In this document: one piece after another, positions 8,705 through 16,596 of the stretch | How the letters are laid out: each line of letters begins with the position of its first letter | How positions within the stretch are numbered: position 1 is the first letter of the stretch | Source of the DNA: Lentimonas sp. CC4 | GTDB lineage: Bacteria > Verrucomicrobiota > Verrucomicrobiia > Opitutales > Coraliomargaritaceae | Direction of reading: 5' to 3' | DNA: 64,000 bases | Assembly: GCF_902728235.1 (NCBI RefSeq) | Contig: NZ_CACVBO010000001.1 | Coordinates: 1,924,501 to 1,988,500 of the forward strand | The notes under the pieces: generated by a model | The model's input: the letters and a program-made list of their open reading frames with translations, nothing else | Databases searched by the model: none | What the model was told of the DNA's origin: nothing | Program-made: the position numbers and the translations under genes

Positions 8705-9670
8705 TTATTCAGCTAGTTCGCTGAGCAGATCCAAATAGCCGCCGTAAACTTGGAAAATCGTGAAGACGATGAATGCGGCGACGCAGGCAAAGAGTAGTGT
8801 GGGATAAACGATGGAGGCGTAGGTCATCGCGTGGTTGGCCTGTGTTTGATATTGTTGGCCGCTCTTAAGCATCATCTGGTCGAGTTTGCCGCTTTGGGTG
8901 CCGGCTGCGTAGAAGGCGACGAAGTCGGGCGGAAAGATTTTATGTGATTTCAGCTGTGTGGCGGGGTCTGCGCCTGCGGCAAAGGTCGGCTCCATCGCGC
9001 GGTAGGCGCGTGTGATGGATGGATCGTGTGCGATGCGTGCTGAGCCTCCCCATGCGCTGTCCATTGGCACGCCGGCGTCGATGAAGGTGCCGAGTGCGTA
9101 GGCGAAGTCGGCGAGTGCCTGTGCTTTGCTGTAACGCCGGAGCAGAGGAATGCCGCGCAGAATACGCGGCAGCATCGGGTTGTCGGTTTTAACTAGAAAG
9201 AGTATGAGTGCGATGAGTGCCCAGAGTGGGCCGATGAGTAGTGAGCTTTGCAGTAGGTGTTGTTTGGCATCCCAAGTGAATCCTACTTCGTAGTCGATCA
9301 TTCGAACGACTGGCAGCACGAGGGCGGCGATGTGATAGACGCCGAGTGGGTAGAGTATGCCGAGTATGACTTTGAGCTGATTCGCTCCGATACGCTCGTG
9401 GCGGTCGGAGAGGTTGCGTAAGGTCTGTGGGAGCCGACCGGTTTCCATTGCTGTGCTGATGAAGACGCGGTCGGCCTTCGGTAGCCAAGCAGGTGCAGTG
9501 TTCATGACTGCCTCTATTGGAGTGCCTGCTTCGATTAAAGCACTCATCCTGAATCGATCTTTGACTGATGGGCCAGTGCAGACTGAGAGCGCCTCCGCTA
9601 GCATCGTGCCGGATTCGAGGTGCTCGGCCAGTTGCAGATACCAGTTGGACAGCAGTTTGTGGGAAATCAT
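8705..9670 (-). CDS. GspF/PilC-like inner membrane platform protein
   Basis: About 321 residues from ATG 9670. A longer in-frame extension upstream is low-complexity, contains the tandem repeat at 9675-9716 and overlaps the preceding gene, so it was rejected. Two GspF-type halves are visible: an N-terminal cytoplasmic helical part (LAEHLESGTMLAEALSV), a membrane segment near GILYPLGVYHIAALVLPVV, a second helical half (FAYALGTFIDAGVPMDSAW), and a C-terminal membrane helix (LLFACVAAFIVFTIFQVYG). It is shorter than canonical GspF/PilC (about 400) and stands alone. It could serve the pilin genes at the left edge of the window. Confidence 0.8.
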   Translation of the reverse strand: MISHKLLSNWYLQLAEHLESGTMLAEALSVCTGPSVKDRFRMSALIEAGTPIEAVMNTAPAWLPKADRVFISTAMETGRLPQTLRNLSDRHERIGANQLKVILGILYPLGVYHIAALVLPVVRMIDYEVGFTWDAKQHLLQSSLLIGPLWALIALILFLVKTDNPMLPRILRGIPLLRRYSKAQALADFAYALGTFIDAGVPMDSAWGGSARIAHDPSITRAYRAMEPTFAAGADPATQLKSHKIFPPDFVAFYAAGTQSGKLDQMMLKSGQQYQTQANHAMTYASIVYPTLLFACVAAFIVFTIFQVYGGYLDLLSELAE

Positions 9671-9674
9671 TTCG

Positions 9675-9716
9675 GGGAAGTGGGAAGTGGGAAGTGGGAA
9701 GTGGGAAGTGAAAAGT
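9675..9716. repeat. Heptamer tandem array (GGGAAGT)5
   Basis: Five perfect head-to-tail copies of GGGAAGT (9675-9709) followed by GAAAAGT (9710-9716). The array ends 4 bp upstream of the GspF-like start codon at 9670 and fills most of the gap between that gene and the one at 9742-10251. No Shine-Dalgarno is visible between array and start. One of several period-7 arrays in this window. Confidence 0.95.
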
Positions 9717-9741
9717 GGAGAGGTAGACTGGAGAGCCGAGG

Positions 9742-10251
9742 CTACTTTTCTAGTTCGCGCTCGAGTTGTTCGAGGCGCTTGAGCTTTTCTTTGACGCGTT
9801 GGCGGTAGCGGTGTTGCCGTTCGGCGTTGTTCTTCAGTTTGTGAGCCTCGCTCTTCTTCGGGCGTCCTCGGCGTAGTTGGATTACGTTTGTGGGGATCGT
9901 GAAGAGATTTCGCTGTCGAAATGCTTCTGGTGTGAGGCTTAAGTCGATTGCGTCGTCGGTGATGGGTGTATCCGCCACTCGGTGGGACTGTGTCACCCAG
10001 TCTGGTGCGGTGGTATTCGTGAGTTGGCAAATCCAGTCCACGTAAGCGGCTAGATACGCATCACAGTAGCCTTGGTCTTTGAGACGTGAACGTAGTAGCG
10101 GTGGTGCGTCTTGAATCCGTTTGAGCAGTTCTTTGCGTGAGGATACCTCCTTTAACTCGGCCTGCCAGAGGCGCAGATTGCTTGCTAAATCACTCGCCTG
10201 ATTGATATCGAAGGTGACTTCGGCGGCGGTTCTGGGAGGCGAGAGAGGCAT
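9742..10251 (-). CDS. Hypothetical protein with basic coiled-coil tail
   Basis: 169 residues, unrecognised. The N-terminal part is mixed helical; around residue 128 is RRGRPKK, an AT-hook-like basic motif, followed to the end by a strongly charged helix (RYRQRVKEKLKRLEQLEREL) likely to form a coiled coil. The composition suggests a nucleic-acid-binding or structural role, but that is inference. It lies about 70 bp upstream of the GspF-like gene on the same strand, separated by the heptamer array. Confidence 0.65.
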   Translation of the reverse strand: MPLSPPRTAAEVTFDINQASDLASNLRLWQAELKEVSSRKELLKRIQDAPPLLRSRLKDQGYCDAYLAAYVDWICQLTNTTAPDWVTQSHRVADTPITDDAIDLSLTPEAFRQRNLFTIPTNVIQLRRGRPKKSEAHKLKNNAERQHRYRQRVKEKLKRLEQLERELEK

Positions 10252-10596
10252 GGGCAGTGATCTAGTCAGGTCGTTTTTGTTTTTATGCTATTACGTAACG
10301 TAAAAATAAAGAATAAAGTGCAGAGATGCATCTCGACCCTTTCATTGGGCAGTCATCCTAAACCGATTTACGCATGGGGTCAAATGCTGTAAGTAGCTGA
10401 GAGTCATTGCATTGATGTGTATTTTTAGGAGCCGGGAATGGACGTTGATTCACGTGAATTAACGAGGTCGCCAGATGGCGCCTGACTGAATTCCGCTTCT
10501 TGACATTCAGCATATCAAAAACTCGAAATATCAGTGCGAACTGATCCTGTAGGTTTGAATGAGAGCGCCCCGTCGATGTGGGAATCCCGCGCGTGC
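10252..10596. other. Intergenic region, possible repeat scar
   Basis: 345 bp between the hypothetical gene at 9742-10251 and engB, both minus. It contains a TTACGTAACGTAA palindrome near 10295 and GGCGCC-centred dyads near 10475. The part near 10372-10400 (minus strand reads TACTTACAGCATTTGACCCC) is reminiscent of scars seen beside RAYT-type transposase genes in other bacteria; no transposase remains here. No convincing gene. Confidence 0.35.
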
Positions 10597-11250
10597 CTAC
10601 CGCTTCTTTTTCTGCATCCAACCCAAAGATATGGGCTGCTGGTTTTTGGTCTTTTTAACCTTCGGTAGCATCGTCTCAATGAATTGGAGGATCTCGTTGC
10701 GCCCGGCGCGGGTTTTCGCAGAGCAGCTAAAGGCTTTGACGGCTTGAATGCCCCATTCGTCTAATTTCTGGAGGAATTGTTGCGCGTGATTCTCTACAGT
10801 CGTATCCGAGCTTTTGTCCGATTTGGTGAAGACAATCGAAACGGGGAGTTTGCAGGCTTGCAGCCATTCGATAAAGGCGAGGTCGCCTTCGAGTGGTTCC
10901 ATACGGGAGTCCACCAGCGCAAACACATGCTTTAGGTTTTCCCGCTCCGTGAGATAGCCGCTCACATTGATGTTGAAATCGTTTTGCTTGGCCTTGGAAA
11001 GCCGTGCGTAGCCATAGCCGGGGAGATCAACGAGGCTCCATGTCTTGTTGATGTCGAAGAAATTGATGAGCTGCGTCTTGCCGGGCACACTGGATGTTTT
11101 CGCGAGCTCTTTCTTGCCAGTGAGCATGTTGATGAGCGAGGACTTGCCTACATTAGAGCGGCCGACAAATGCGAATTCAGGCTGCCAAGAGGGCGGGCAT
11201 GCTTCGAGGTCGAGTGCGCTGGTGCGGAAGGTGGCGGTTTCAATTCTCAT
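10597..11250 (-). CDS. engB: Ribosome biogenesis GTPase EngB/YsxC
   Basis: 217 residues, usual length. EngB is a TRAFAC GTPase needed for late 50S ribosomal subunit assembly. G1 P-loop GRSNVGKSS at residues 30-38, switch/G2 region with GKTQ near 57, G3 DLPGYG at 75-80, G4 FTKSD at 141-145 and G5 CSAK near 176-179 are all present. The C-terminus is a short basic tail (MQKKKR). The ATG at 11250 is shared by no alternative. It is divergent from the transporter gene at 11413, with about 160 bp between them. Confidence 0.97.
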   Translation of the reverse strand: MRIETATFRTSALDLEACPPSWQPEFAFVGRSNVGKSSLINMLTGKKELAKTSSVPGKTQLINFFDINKTWSLVDLPGYGYARLSKAKQNDFNINVSGYLTERENLKHVFALVDSRMEPLEGDLAFIEWLQACKLPVSIVFTKSDKSSDTTVENHAQQFLQKLDEWGIQAVKAFSCSAKTRAGRNEILQFIETMLPKVKKTKNQQPISLGWMQKKKR

Positions 11251-11412
11251 GATTGTCGAGGGGATTAGAGTGAAAGTAGTTCAAATGCAAAATATAAAGA
11301 AAGCGCGATTTTCGCAGGTCGTGTTTGTAATGCAGGTGAACCCTCTTGTCCATTCGACTGTGTGTGAGTGCTTTACTCGTAGGTTGCTTGCAACATAGTC
11401 GCAGGTTTGGTG

Positions 11413-12387
11413 ATGAAGAAATTACTACGGACAAATGGGTTTATACTGTGCCTCTTGATGGGGGTTGGGCTCGCCATTTGCTGTCCTGAACCCGCGACCA
11501 AGGGTGGCTTTCTGCATACTGAGTGGACGACGCAGTTAGGTGTGGCTCTAATTTTCTTCTTGCAGGGGCTTTCCTTGCCGACGCGTTCGTTGGCGGCGGG
11601 CTATAAGCCGAAGCGTCTCCATGTGTTCGTTCTTTCGTGGAATTACCTCTGGTTTCCTGTGGTGATGGGCGTGTTGCTCATTCCGCTGTCTTTACTGCTA
11701 ACGCCGGAATTGTGCGTTGGCTTTTGGTTGTTGTCGATTTTACCAACGACGGTGGCCTCGGCGATCGCATTTACTTCGATTGCGGAGGGCAATACCGCCA
11801 ATGCAATTTTTTCGACGATCTTTTCGAATCTATTGGCGGTGTTGATCGTGCCGACTGTTGCAGTGGCTTATTTGGCGAGTGAGACTGCGATTGAGATCTC
11901 TTTGACGGGGATTTTTGTGAGCTTAGCTCGGCTGTTGGTGTTGCCACTGATCGTCGGGCAGGTCGCTCGTCAATTTATGCGTGCGTTGGCAGGTCGTATG
12001 GCAAAGACAGCGAAGCCGATCAGTAGTGGCATTATTATCTTTATTGTGCATGCCGCGTTTGCGCAGAGTGTGAGCTCGGGACTGTTGGATGAGCTATCCA
12101 TCGGGCTCATCTTTGCAGTCGCTGTCGGCATTGGGGCGGTCATGTTGGCTACCTGTGCACTGGTTTGGTGGAGTTCGTCGTGGTTGAGCGTGACACGTTC
12201 GCAGCGAATTGCCGCCTTCTTTTGCGCGAGCCAGAAATCCATGGCCACGGGCTTGCCGCTGGCGTCCTCCATTTTATTGGCTGCCCCAGGAGTGATTGAC
12301 CCTGCGATGGTGTTGATTCCAATGATCTGCTTTCACCCCTTGCAATTGATGTTTGCCGGAGTGCTTGCCGGGCGATTGCGGAAGTAG
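11413..12387 (+). CDS. Bile acid:sodium symporter-like transporter (SBF-like)
   Basis: About 324 residues from ATG 11413; TTG and GTG codons just upstream are in frame, but ATG has a GCAGG-like ribosome-binding site 8 bp before it. About ten hydrophobic segments are visible. The pattern QLGVALIFFLQGLSLP, SILPTTVASAIAFTSIAEGN and the late KSMATGLPLA resemble the SBF-like (DUF4137/PF13593) branch of the BASS superfamily, with the PTTVASA crossover segment. Likely a sodium-coupled organic-anion carrier; the substrate cannot be told. Ends before a repeat cluster and a bidirectional terminator. Confidence 0.85.
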   Translation: MKKLLRTNGFILCLLMGVGLAICCPEPATKGGFLHTEWTTQLGVALIFFLQGLSLPTRSLAAGYKPKRLHVFVLSWNYLWFPVVMGVLLIPLSLLLTPELCVGFWLLSILPTTVASAIAFTSIAEGNTANAIFSTIFSNLLAVLIVPTVAVAYLASETAIEISLTGIFVSLARLLVLPLIVGQVARQFMRALAGRMAKTAKPISSGIIIFIVHAAFAQSVSSGLLDELSIGLIFAVAVGIGAVMLATCALVWWSSSWLSVTRSQRIAAFFCASQKSMATGLPLASSILLAAPGVIDPAMVLIPMICFHPLQLMFAGVLAGRLRK

Positions 12388-12397
12388 GGGCGAACTT

Positions 12398-12500
12398 GGG
12401 AGGGATGGCCTCCGCGCCGTCAGCGGAGCTTCAGCACAGATCCCACGCACTCAACCACAGCTCCAGCACGCCGCCAGACGAGGCGGAGCTCGTCCCTCCC
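12398..12500. repeat. 103-bp inverted-repeat element (GGGAGGGA ends)
   Basis: The left end GGGAGGGATGGCCTCCGCG is mirrored by a right end ending TCGTCCCTCCC; aligned as inverted repeats, about 20 of the outer 29 bp match. The inside is C+A-rich with no coding potential. It lies directly after the SBF-like transporter stop and before a REP-like palindrome. It looks like a small non-autonomous (MITE-like) or REP-derived element. Confidence 0.55.
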
Positions 12501-12507
12501 CAGAGTC

Positions 12508-12530
12508 AAGCGGTTGGAAGCCGCTCCTAC
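12508..12530. repeat. REP-like palindrome (AAGCGG..GGAAGCCGCT)
   Basis: AAGCGGTTGGAAGCCGCTCC, an imperfect palindrome followed by TACT and, 16 bp later, a terminator. Almost the same arrangement, with AAGCGGCTGGAAGCCGCTTC followed by TACT and a terminator, occurs at 45168-45190, so this is a dispersed intergenic repeat family. Confidence 0.75.
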
Positions 12531-12544
12531 TTTATTGATACGCA

Positions 12545-12579
12545 CAAAAAAGGCCGCTCAGTGTTGAGCGGCCTTTTTG
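12545..12579. terminator. Bidirectional intrinsic terminator
   Basis: A perfect 14-bp stem AAAAAGGCCGCTCA / TGAGCGGCCTTTTT with loop GTGT, flanked by A runs on one side and T runs on the other. It lies between the convergent transporter (ending 12387) and DUF3127 gene (ending 12597), so it can stop both transcripts. Confidence 0.9.
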
Positions 12580-12596
12580 GGAAAGAGTGTTCGAGC

Positions 12597-12935
12597 TTAA
12601 AATGGTGGCTCTTCGTCGAGGACTTCGTCGGCTGGATCGAAGGGAGGCGGTGTGCTGCTATCGCCACCACCTGCAAGGCTTTCGATCTTCCATGCTGCGA
12701 GATTGACGAAGTAACGACCCTGCCACTCACGACCATTGATGTCGAAAGTCACTTTGACTTTGTCACCTTTGTTCAAGCTGCTGACGAGTTGGACTTTATC
12801 CTTGAGGCATTCGAATTGAACGTCTTGGGGGTATTTGTCGGCCTCTGTGGTGACCACGAAGGCGCGCTTGTTAAAGCCGCTGCCAAAGGTTTGTTCTTCG
12901 AAGATTTCTTTTACGGTTCCGGATAGTTCGTGCAT
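12597..12935 (-). CDS. DUF3127 protein, OB-fold SSB-like
   Basis: About 112 residues from ATG 12935; an upstream GTG at 12962 is in frame but less likely. The sequence [46 protein letters not shown] and [11 protein letters not shown] follows the DUF3127 pattern, a single OB-like beta barrel. The C-terminus is acidic and Pro-rich, ending DEEPPF, which resembles the DDIPF-type tip of single-strand binding proteins. A ssDNA- or protein-binding role is inference. It is a single-gene unit with a strong terminator just downstream. Confidence 0.85.
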   Translation of the reverse strand: MHELSGTVKEIFEEQTFGSGFNKRAFVVTTEADKYPQDVQFECLKDKVQLVSSLNKGDKVKVTFDINGREWQGRYFVNLAAWKIESLAGGGDSSTPPPFDPADEVLDEEPPF

Positions 12936-13020
12936 GCACCGGATCAAACCGAACACAGCCACAGAAGCAAAACTTTTTCTTCTGGAATCGCGGTTTTTAC
13001 TGGGATTATTTTGATGAGTT

Positions 13021-13689
13021 TTAGATGCCTGCGCTGCCGTCCAGAATTGCGATCACCTTCTTGCGCGCGCCGCCACGGCTGGCAGCGACGGCTTCTAGGA
13101 GGTCGTCACTCTCTTTCGGGAGCGGTTTGGCCTGCCCCTTTTGTAGTAGGTAAATGTGGTAGGCGAGTTTGAAGAAAATGTCGCGACCGTAGCTTTCGAG
13201 CAGATCGGGGGTGCCAGCTTCGGGTTTGTGGATAAATTGATACGGGTCTTCCAGGAGTTTTGCGGAATCAAAGCTGAAGTCTTCTTTGCGGTAGTAGTAG
13301 AGTCCGCTCGGGCGATCTGGGTTGCGAATCGAGTCGGGGAGCTTTGCCGAGTAGTGGATCGGATAGGGGCAGATGTCGGGGCGCTTCGTGTCCACGGCGG
13401 TGAATTCCTTGAAGTGCGAGGTCATGTGATGCGTGGTGATACTGGCATCGAACAGGCGGTCATCGTAAATCAGATTCCACGCATGGCCGAGCGGGATAGT
13501 TGCCAGCGTGTGTTTGCCGTCTTGCATGATCAGTAGGCCGTCGACCACTTTCGTCGGGTGTCCGAGCATTTGCAGCACCGCGTCGACGATCACCGCATGT
13601 TCGCGACTAAACCAGCCCCAGTCGCCGTCTTCGCCGGGGGCTTCGTGGAGGATGCTATTGAGTTCTTTTAAGGCACTGGAGCGGATCAT
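13021..13689 (-). CDS. Hypothetical protein, possibly transglutaminase-like
   Basis: 222 residues, no signal peptide. Segments [20 protein letters not shown], then [16 protein letters not shown], recall the His and Asp strands of transglutaminase-like folds (HAW...FDAS), but a preceding catalytic Cys is not evident, so the relation is weak. The rest ([36 protein letters not shown]) is unrecognised. Composition and codon use match neighbours, supporting a real gene. It is 85 bp upstream of the DUF3127 gene on the same strand and divergent from satP. Confidence 0.7.
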   Translation of the reverse strand: MIRSSALKELNSILHEAPGEDGDWGWFSREHAVIVDAVLQMLGHPTKVVDGLLIMQDGKHTLATIPLGHAWNLIYDDRLFDASITTHHMTSHFKEFTAVDTKRPDICPYPIHYSAKLPDSIRNPDRPSGLYYYRKEDFSFDSAKLLEDPYQFIHKPEAGTPDLLESYGRDIFFKLAYHIYLLQKGQAKPLPKESDDLLEAVAASRGGARKKVIAILDGSAGI

Positions 13690-13885
13690 AGCCTAAATCG
13701 CTAAATGGAAAAAGTCGCCGAAGCAATGCTGCGAAGCTGAATAATATCTAATTTGTAAATCAAAATGCTTATACTATAGTTGATTAGTATTAGTGTTAGT
13801 TATCAGTTTGCGTGCTTATTATTGAGCAGATCAGTCGTAAATAGATGGTGTGGTGGCGCGGTGTATGTAGTTACTTCGCCGCATT

Positions 13886-14524
13886 ATGGCAGAGAATAAA
13901 GTTCAATTAGGAAACCCTGCAGTCGTCGGACTTGCTGGATTTGGTCTCACAACACTGTTGCTACAGTTTCACAATCTTGGGTTGTGCGGCCTCGGGCCAG
14001 TCGTCGCAATGGGCTTTGCGTTCGGTGGCATGGCTCAGTTAATTGCTGGCTTCATGGAGCAAAAGATGGGCAACAACTTCGGTTTTGCTGCGTTTTGCAG
14101 TTATGGTGCGTTCTGGATCGGGCTGAGCATTATTTTTATGCTCAACCACTTTGGGATCTATGCATCCTCTGGAACGGATGTCGGCTTCTTCCTGATTGCA
14201 TGGACACTGTTTACGCTCATTTTGTGGGTGGCTTCTTGGTTCATCCACACTGCGATGGCGACCACTTTTACGACACTTGTGATCGGTTTCCTACTACTTG
14301 ACGTCGGCCACTTTGGCTTCCCTGTGCTCAACACAGTGGCTGCGTATGTGCTGATCGTCTGTGCGCTCTGTGCATGGTATATGATGGCTGCCATCATCAT
14401 CAACGGTGTCGCTGGCAAGCCACTGCTTAAAGTCGGTAAGCCTTGGATCAATTTGAATAAAGCCCCTGAGCCAACCGAAGCGCCTGCAGGAGATCTCAAG
14501 TTCGCTAGCGAATCTGCTAGCTAG
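13886..14524 (+). CDS. satP: Acetate/succinate transporter, GPR1/FUN34/YaaH family
   Basis: 212 residues, about six transmembrane segments. The family signature NPAVVGLAGFGLTTLLL (NPAPLGL-type) is at residues 9-25. AMGFAFGGMAQLIAGFMEQK and FGFAAFCSYGAFWIGLS are typical of SatP/YaaH. These proteins are hexameric channel-like carriers that import acetate or succinate with protons. The C-terminus is a soluble, Pro/Ala/Glu-rich tail of about 25 residues. It is a single-gene unit with a strong terminator 55 bp downstream. Confidence 0.93.
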   Translation: MAENKVQLGNPAVVGLAGFGLTTLLLQFHNLGLCGLGPVVAMGFAFGGMAQLIAGFMEQKMGNNFGFAAFCSYGAFWIGLSIIFMLNHFGIYASSGTDVGFFLIAWTLFTLILWVASWFIHTAMATTFTTLVIGFLLLDVGHFGFPVLNTVAAYVLIVCALCAWYMMAAIIINGVAGKPLLKVGKPWINLNKAPEPTEAPAGDLKFASESAS

Positions 14525-14576
14525 CGGAAGCGACGGCCTCTGCGCCGTTCGCGGTTTTTAGAAGCCATTTTTTAAC

Positions 14577-14611
14577 AAACAGCACAGGCGTTTTGCCTGT
14601 GCTGTTTTTGT
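14577..14611 (+). terminator. Intrinsic terminator after satP
   Basis: Stem ACAGCACAGGC / GCCTGTGCTGT with loop GTTTT, followed by a T run. It lies 53 bp after the satP stop codon. Confidence 0.85.
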
Positions 14612-14625
14612 ATTTGGACCTAAGT

Positions 14626-14708
14626 GGCACAGGCATTCTTGCCTGTTACGTCGGAGTGGTCACTCTGAGTGGCTCACACGGCAGAGACAGACAGGAATGT
14701 CTGTTTCA
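14626..14708. repeat. Two REP-like palindromes (CACAGGCATTCTTGCCTGT; GACAGGAATGTCTGT)
   Basis: CACAGGCATTCTTGCCTGT near 14628-14646 and GACAGACAGGAATGTCTGT near 14685-14704 are imperfect palindromes of one style (word, ATTC/GAAT core, inverted word). The second runs into the exbB stop codon on the minus strand. A near-identical copy follows the uppP stop at 27440-27464, in the same orientation relative to the gene. Confidence 0.7.
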
Positions 14709-15464
14709 CTTTTCTGCCTCGTCCGCTTCGTCTGCGGCTTCGATCAGGTCGGTGCCTGCTTGGGCGGTGGCGATCATAGCGGAGTTAAGACGATTGCGTA
14801 GAATGAAGTAGGCGATCATCGCTGGGATGCCGATCACTAGGCCAGTGGCGGTGGTGATGAGGGCTTCGCCAATGTCACCTGCCAGTAACTCAGGGCGCCC
14901 CATACCCCCGCGGCCAATGGTTTGGAAGGCGCTAATCATGCCGCTTACTGTGCCAAGCAGGCCGATCATGGGTGCGACGGACGCGACGACGTTGAGGTAG
15001 GTGACCCATTGTGAGACGCCGTTTTCCTCGGCTTCCAGGTTTTCGATGAACAAATTTTCGGCTTTCTCGCGGCCTTTTTTGATCTTCTTTAACGCAGGTG
15101 AGAGGGCGCGGGCGAGTAGGTTACTACCGTCGTCGAGGTGTTTGCGGCCTTGCTCGATATCGCCGCTTTCCAGTGCGTTGCTCGCGGCGCTTAATTGATC
15201 GGCTGTAAAGAATTTCTTCGGGGCGGTTTCTTTCCACGAATAGAATATCAGGAAGAACATGATCAACGAGCAGGTGCCGAGTGGATACATTGCCCAGCCG
15301 CCTTGTTGAATGAGTCCCCAGAGGTTGAGGCTGTCTTCGGCAGCGGTCGCGGCTGCTTCGGGCGCGGCGTCTTGAGCGTGCGCGAGTGAGGTGAGTGCGA
15401 GTGTGAGTAGGCTAGCGGGGGCGTAGCTTGCGAGTGTCCGCCAGTTGGTTGCGTATGGTTTCAT
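14706..15464 (-). CDS. exbB: MotA/TolQ/ExbB proton channel protein
   Basis: 252 residues. An Ala-rich signal-like N-terminus (LTLALTSLAHAQ) precedes three membrane helices: GWAMYPLGTCSLIMFFLIF, VASVAPMIGLLGTVSGMISA and ALITTATGLVIGIPAMIAY. The middle one, with PMIGLLGTVSGM, is the ExbB/TolQ hallmark. ExbB pentamers with ExbD dimers convert proton flow into work on TonB. Here it is the last gene of an operon behind two periplasmic-type proteins, its start overlapping the upstream stop by 4 bp. No ExbD/TolR or TonB gene follows, since the next gene, satP, is convergent. Confidence 0.92.
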   Translation of the reverse strand: MKPYATNWRTLASYAPASLLTLALTSLAHAQDAAPEAAATAAEDSLNLWGLIQQGGWAMYPLGTCSLIMFFLIFYSWKETAPKKFFTADQLSAASNALESGDIEQGRKHLDDGSNLLARALSPALKKIKKGREKAENLFIENLEAEENGVSQWVTYLNVVASVAPMIGLLGTVSGMISAFQTIGRGGMGRPELLAGDIGEALITTATGLVIGIPAMIAYFILRNRLNSAMIATAQAGTDLIEAADEADEAEK

Positions 15465-16534
15465 AGATTGGTGACAGGAGAGTTTGAGATTTGAGAGCTG
15501 AGACTTGAGGCCTTGGCTTTTGGGTCTTTCGCTTTGTCTGCTTGTTTCTCTAGGTGCTCATTGAGTTGTTTGAAAGGAGCTTCAAAGGTGGGGTCTTCAG
15601 CTGGCCAGCTGAGTGCGCGTTCTTCCATCTCGTAATAGAGAGTGAGTGCGTAGTCTTTCTCGCGCAAGCCTAGGGCTGCGCTGATGGCGACGGCGTAGCA
15701 GTGCGCGAGCTTTTGGGGCGGATTCGGGGTAGAGAAGACGATCGGTTGGAGCGCGGTGTCGAGTGCTTCGTCGTAATGCTCGCTGCGTAGTAGGTCGGCA
15801 CTGTGCGTGTAATAGCCGAGCGCTGAATCACCGTAGGGATCGCGTTGAGCCAGCCACGCTTCAGTGAGCGGACGCGCTTTTTCGTAGAGTTGCAAAGTGT
15901 TGTAGCTGTCGAGCACGGCATCGTCGAGTGCTCGGAGTGCCGCGGGATGAGTGATTTGCGGTTTGAGGATCGCGGTCACCGCGATGGCACGGGCTGGGTT
16001 GTCTGACTCTAGGATGAGATCGACGTAGTAGATGAAGAAGTGCGATTCCGAGGGCGGCATTAATGGTAGGATTTTGACGCGCTGCAGGTAGAGCAGTTGC
16101 ATCAGCTCTAGGGCATTCTCAGTTTCGCCTGCCTTCATCCATTCGACGGCGAGGCTCTTATAGCTCTCGCCAGGAATGGTGAAGTGATCGACTTGATTAA
16201 CGTTGAAAGTGTGGATGATTTCTCCGGCGCCTTCCGAGGTGGCGACTTGTATTTGATCGCCGGATACATCGATGGAGTGCCCAGGGATGGTGCGGCCATT
16301 GTTCAAGTGCACGTCGATCGGTTGATGCAGCTCTGCGTAGATCGCGTCGTATTCAGCGGTGGGAATGGCGGCGGTTAAGGGAAGTGTGACTCCTAGGAAG
16401 GAGAACAGGCAGAAGAACGTCGAACTGAGATTGAACGTCGAACGGAGATTGAACGTCGAACGTCCAACGTTGAACGCTGAACGTCGAAGTCTTTGTCTGA
16501 GAGCTGATTTTGTGCGTGGTGTGTTCAAATTCAA
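15461..16534 (-). CDS. Secreted hypothetical protein, termini built from heptamer repeats
   Basis: About 357 residues if started at TTG 16534, which overlaps the stop of the upstream TPR gene. No ATG is available near the 5' end. The first 40 residues before the signal-like segment (FFCLFSFLGVTLPLTAAIP) are encoded by a heptamer array and show a 7-residue-spaced pattern (FNVGRST, FNLRST, FNLSST), so the true start may be a later non-ATG codon. The last residues (SSQISNSPVTNL) are encoded by another heptamer array. The body is helical (ALELMQLLYLQRV, TAILKPQITHPAALRAL) and TPR-like, consistent with a periplasmic partner of the upstream TPR protein and ExbB. Confidence 0.7.
   Translation of the reverse strand: MNLNTPRTKSALRQRLRRSAFNVGRSTFNLRSTFNLSSTFFCLFSFLGVTLPLTAAIPTAEYDAIYAELHQPIDVHLNNGRTIPGHSIDVSGDQIQVATSEGAGEIIHTFNVNQVDHFTIPGESYKSLAVEWMKAGETENALELMQLLYLQRVKILPLMPPSESHFFIYYVDLILESDNPARAIAVTAILKPQITHPAALRALDDAVLDSYNTLQLYEKARPLTEAWLAQRDPYGDSALGYYTHSADLLRSEHYDEALDTALQPIVFSTPNPPQKLAHCYAVAISAALGLREKDYALTLYYEMEERALSWPAEDPTFEAPFKQLNEHLEKQADKAKDPKAKASSLSSQISNSPVTNL
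15481..15508. repeat. Heptamer array (GATTTGA type, 4 units)
   Basis: AGTTTGA, GATTTGA, GAGCTGA, GACTTGA head to tail. It encodes the C-terminal residues of the 15461-16534 protein and ends 16 bp upstream of the exbB start codon at 15464. Confidence 0.8.
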
Positions 16535-16596
16535 TGTTCGAAGTTCGACGTTGGATGTTGGACGTTCAAGGGGGTCGATGTTCGACGTTCCCTCGC
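16414..16596. repeat. Paired inverted heptamer arrays (GAACGTC / GTTCGAC)
   Basis: Left arm 16414-16490 is made of GAACGTC-type units, some separated by GAACTGAGATT-like 14-bp steps. After a spacer of about 30 bp, right arm 16522-16596 is made of the reverse-complement type (GTTCGAA, GTTCGAC, GTTGGAT, GTTGGAC, GTTCAAG). The arms could pair as a long imperfect hairpin. The element spans the junction of two operon genes, encoding the C-terminus of the upstream TPR protein and the N-terminus of the downstream one. Confidence 0.85.

Noticed and set aside
9671-10030. 120-residue N-terminal extension of the GspF-like protein
   Set aside because: It is basic, low-complexity, overlaps the upstream gene in another frame and reads through the heptamer array; ATG 9670 starts the conserved part.
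10358-10621. Minus-strand open frame of 87 residues overlapping the engB 3' end
   Set aside because: It overlaps a certain gene, has no recognisable domain and its content looks like translated intergenic repeat DNA.
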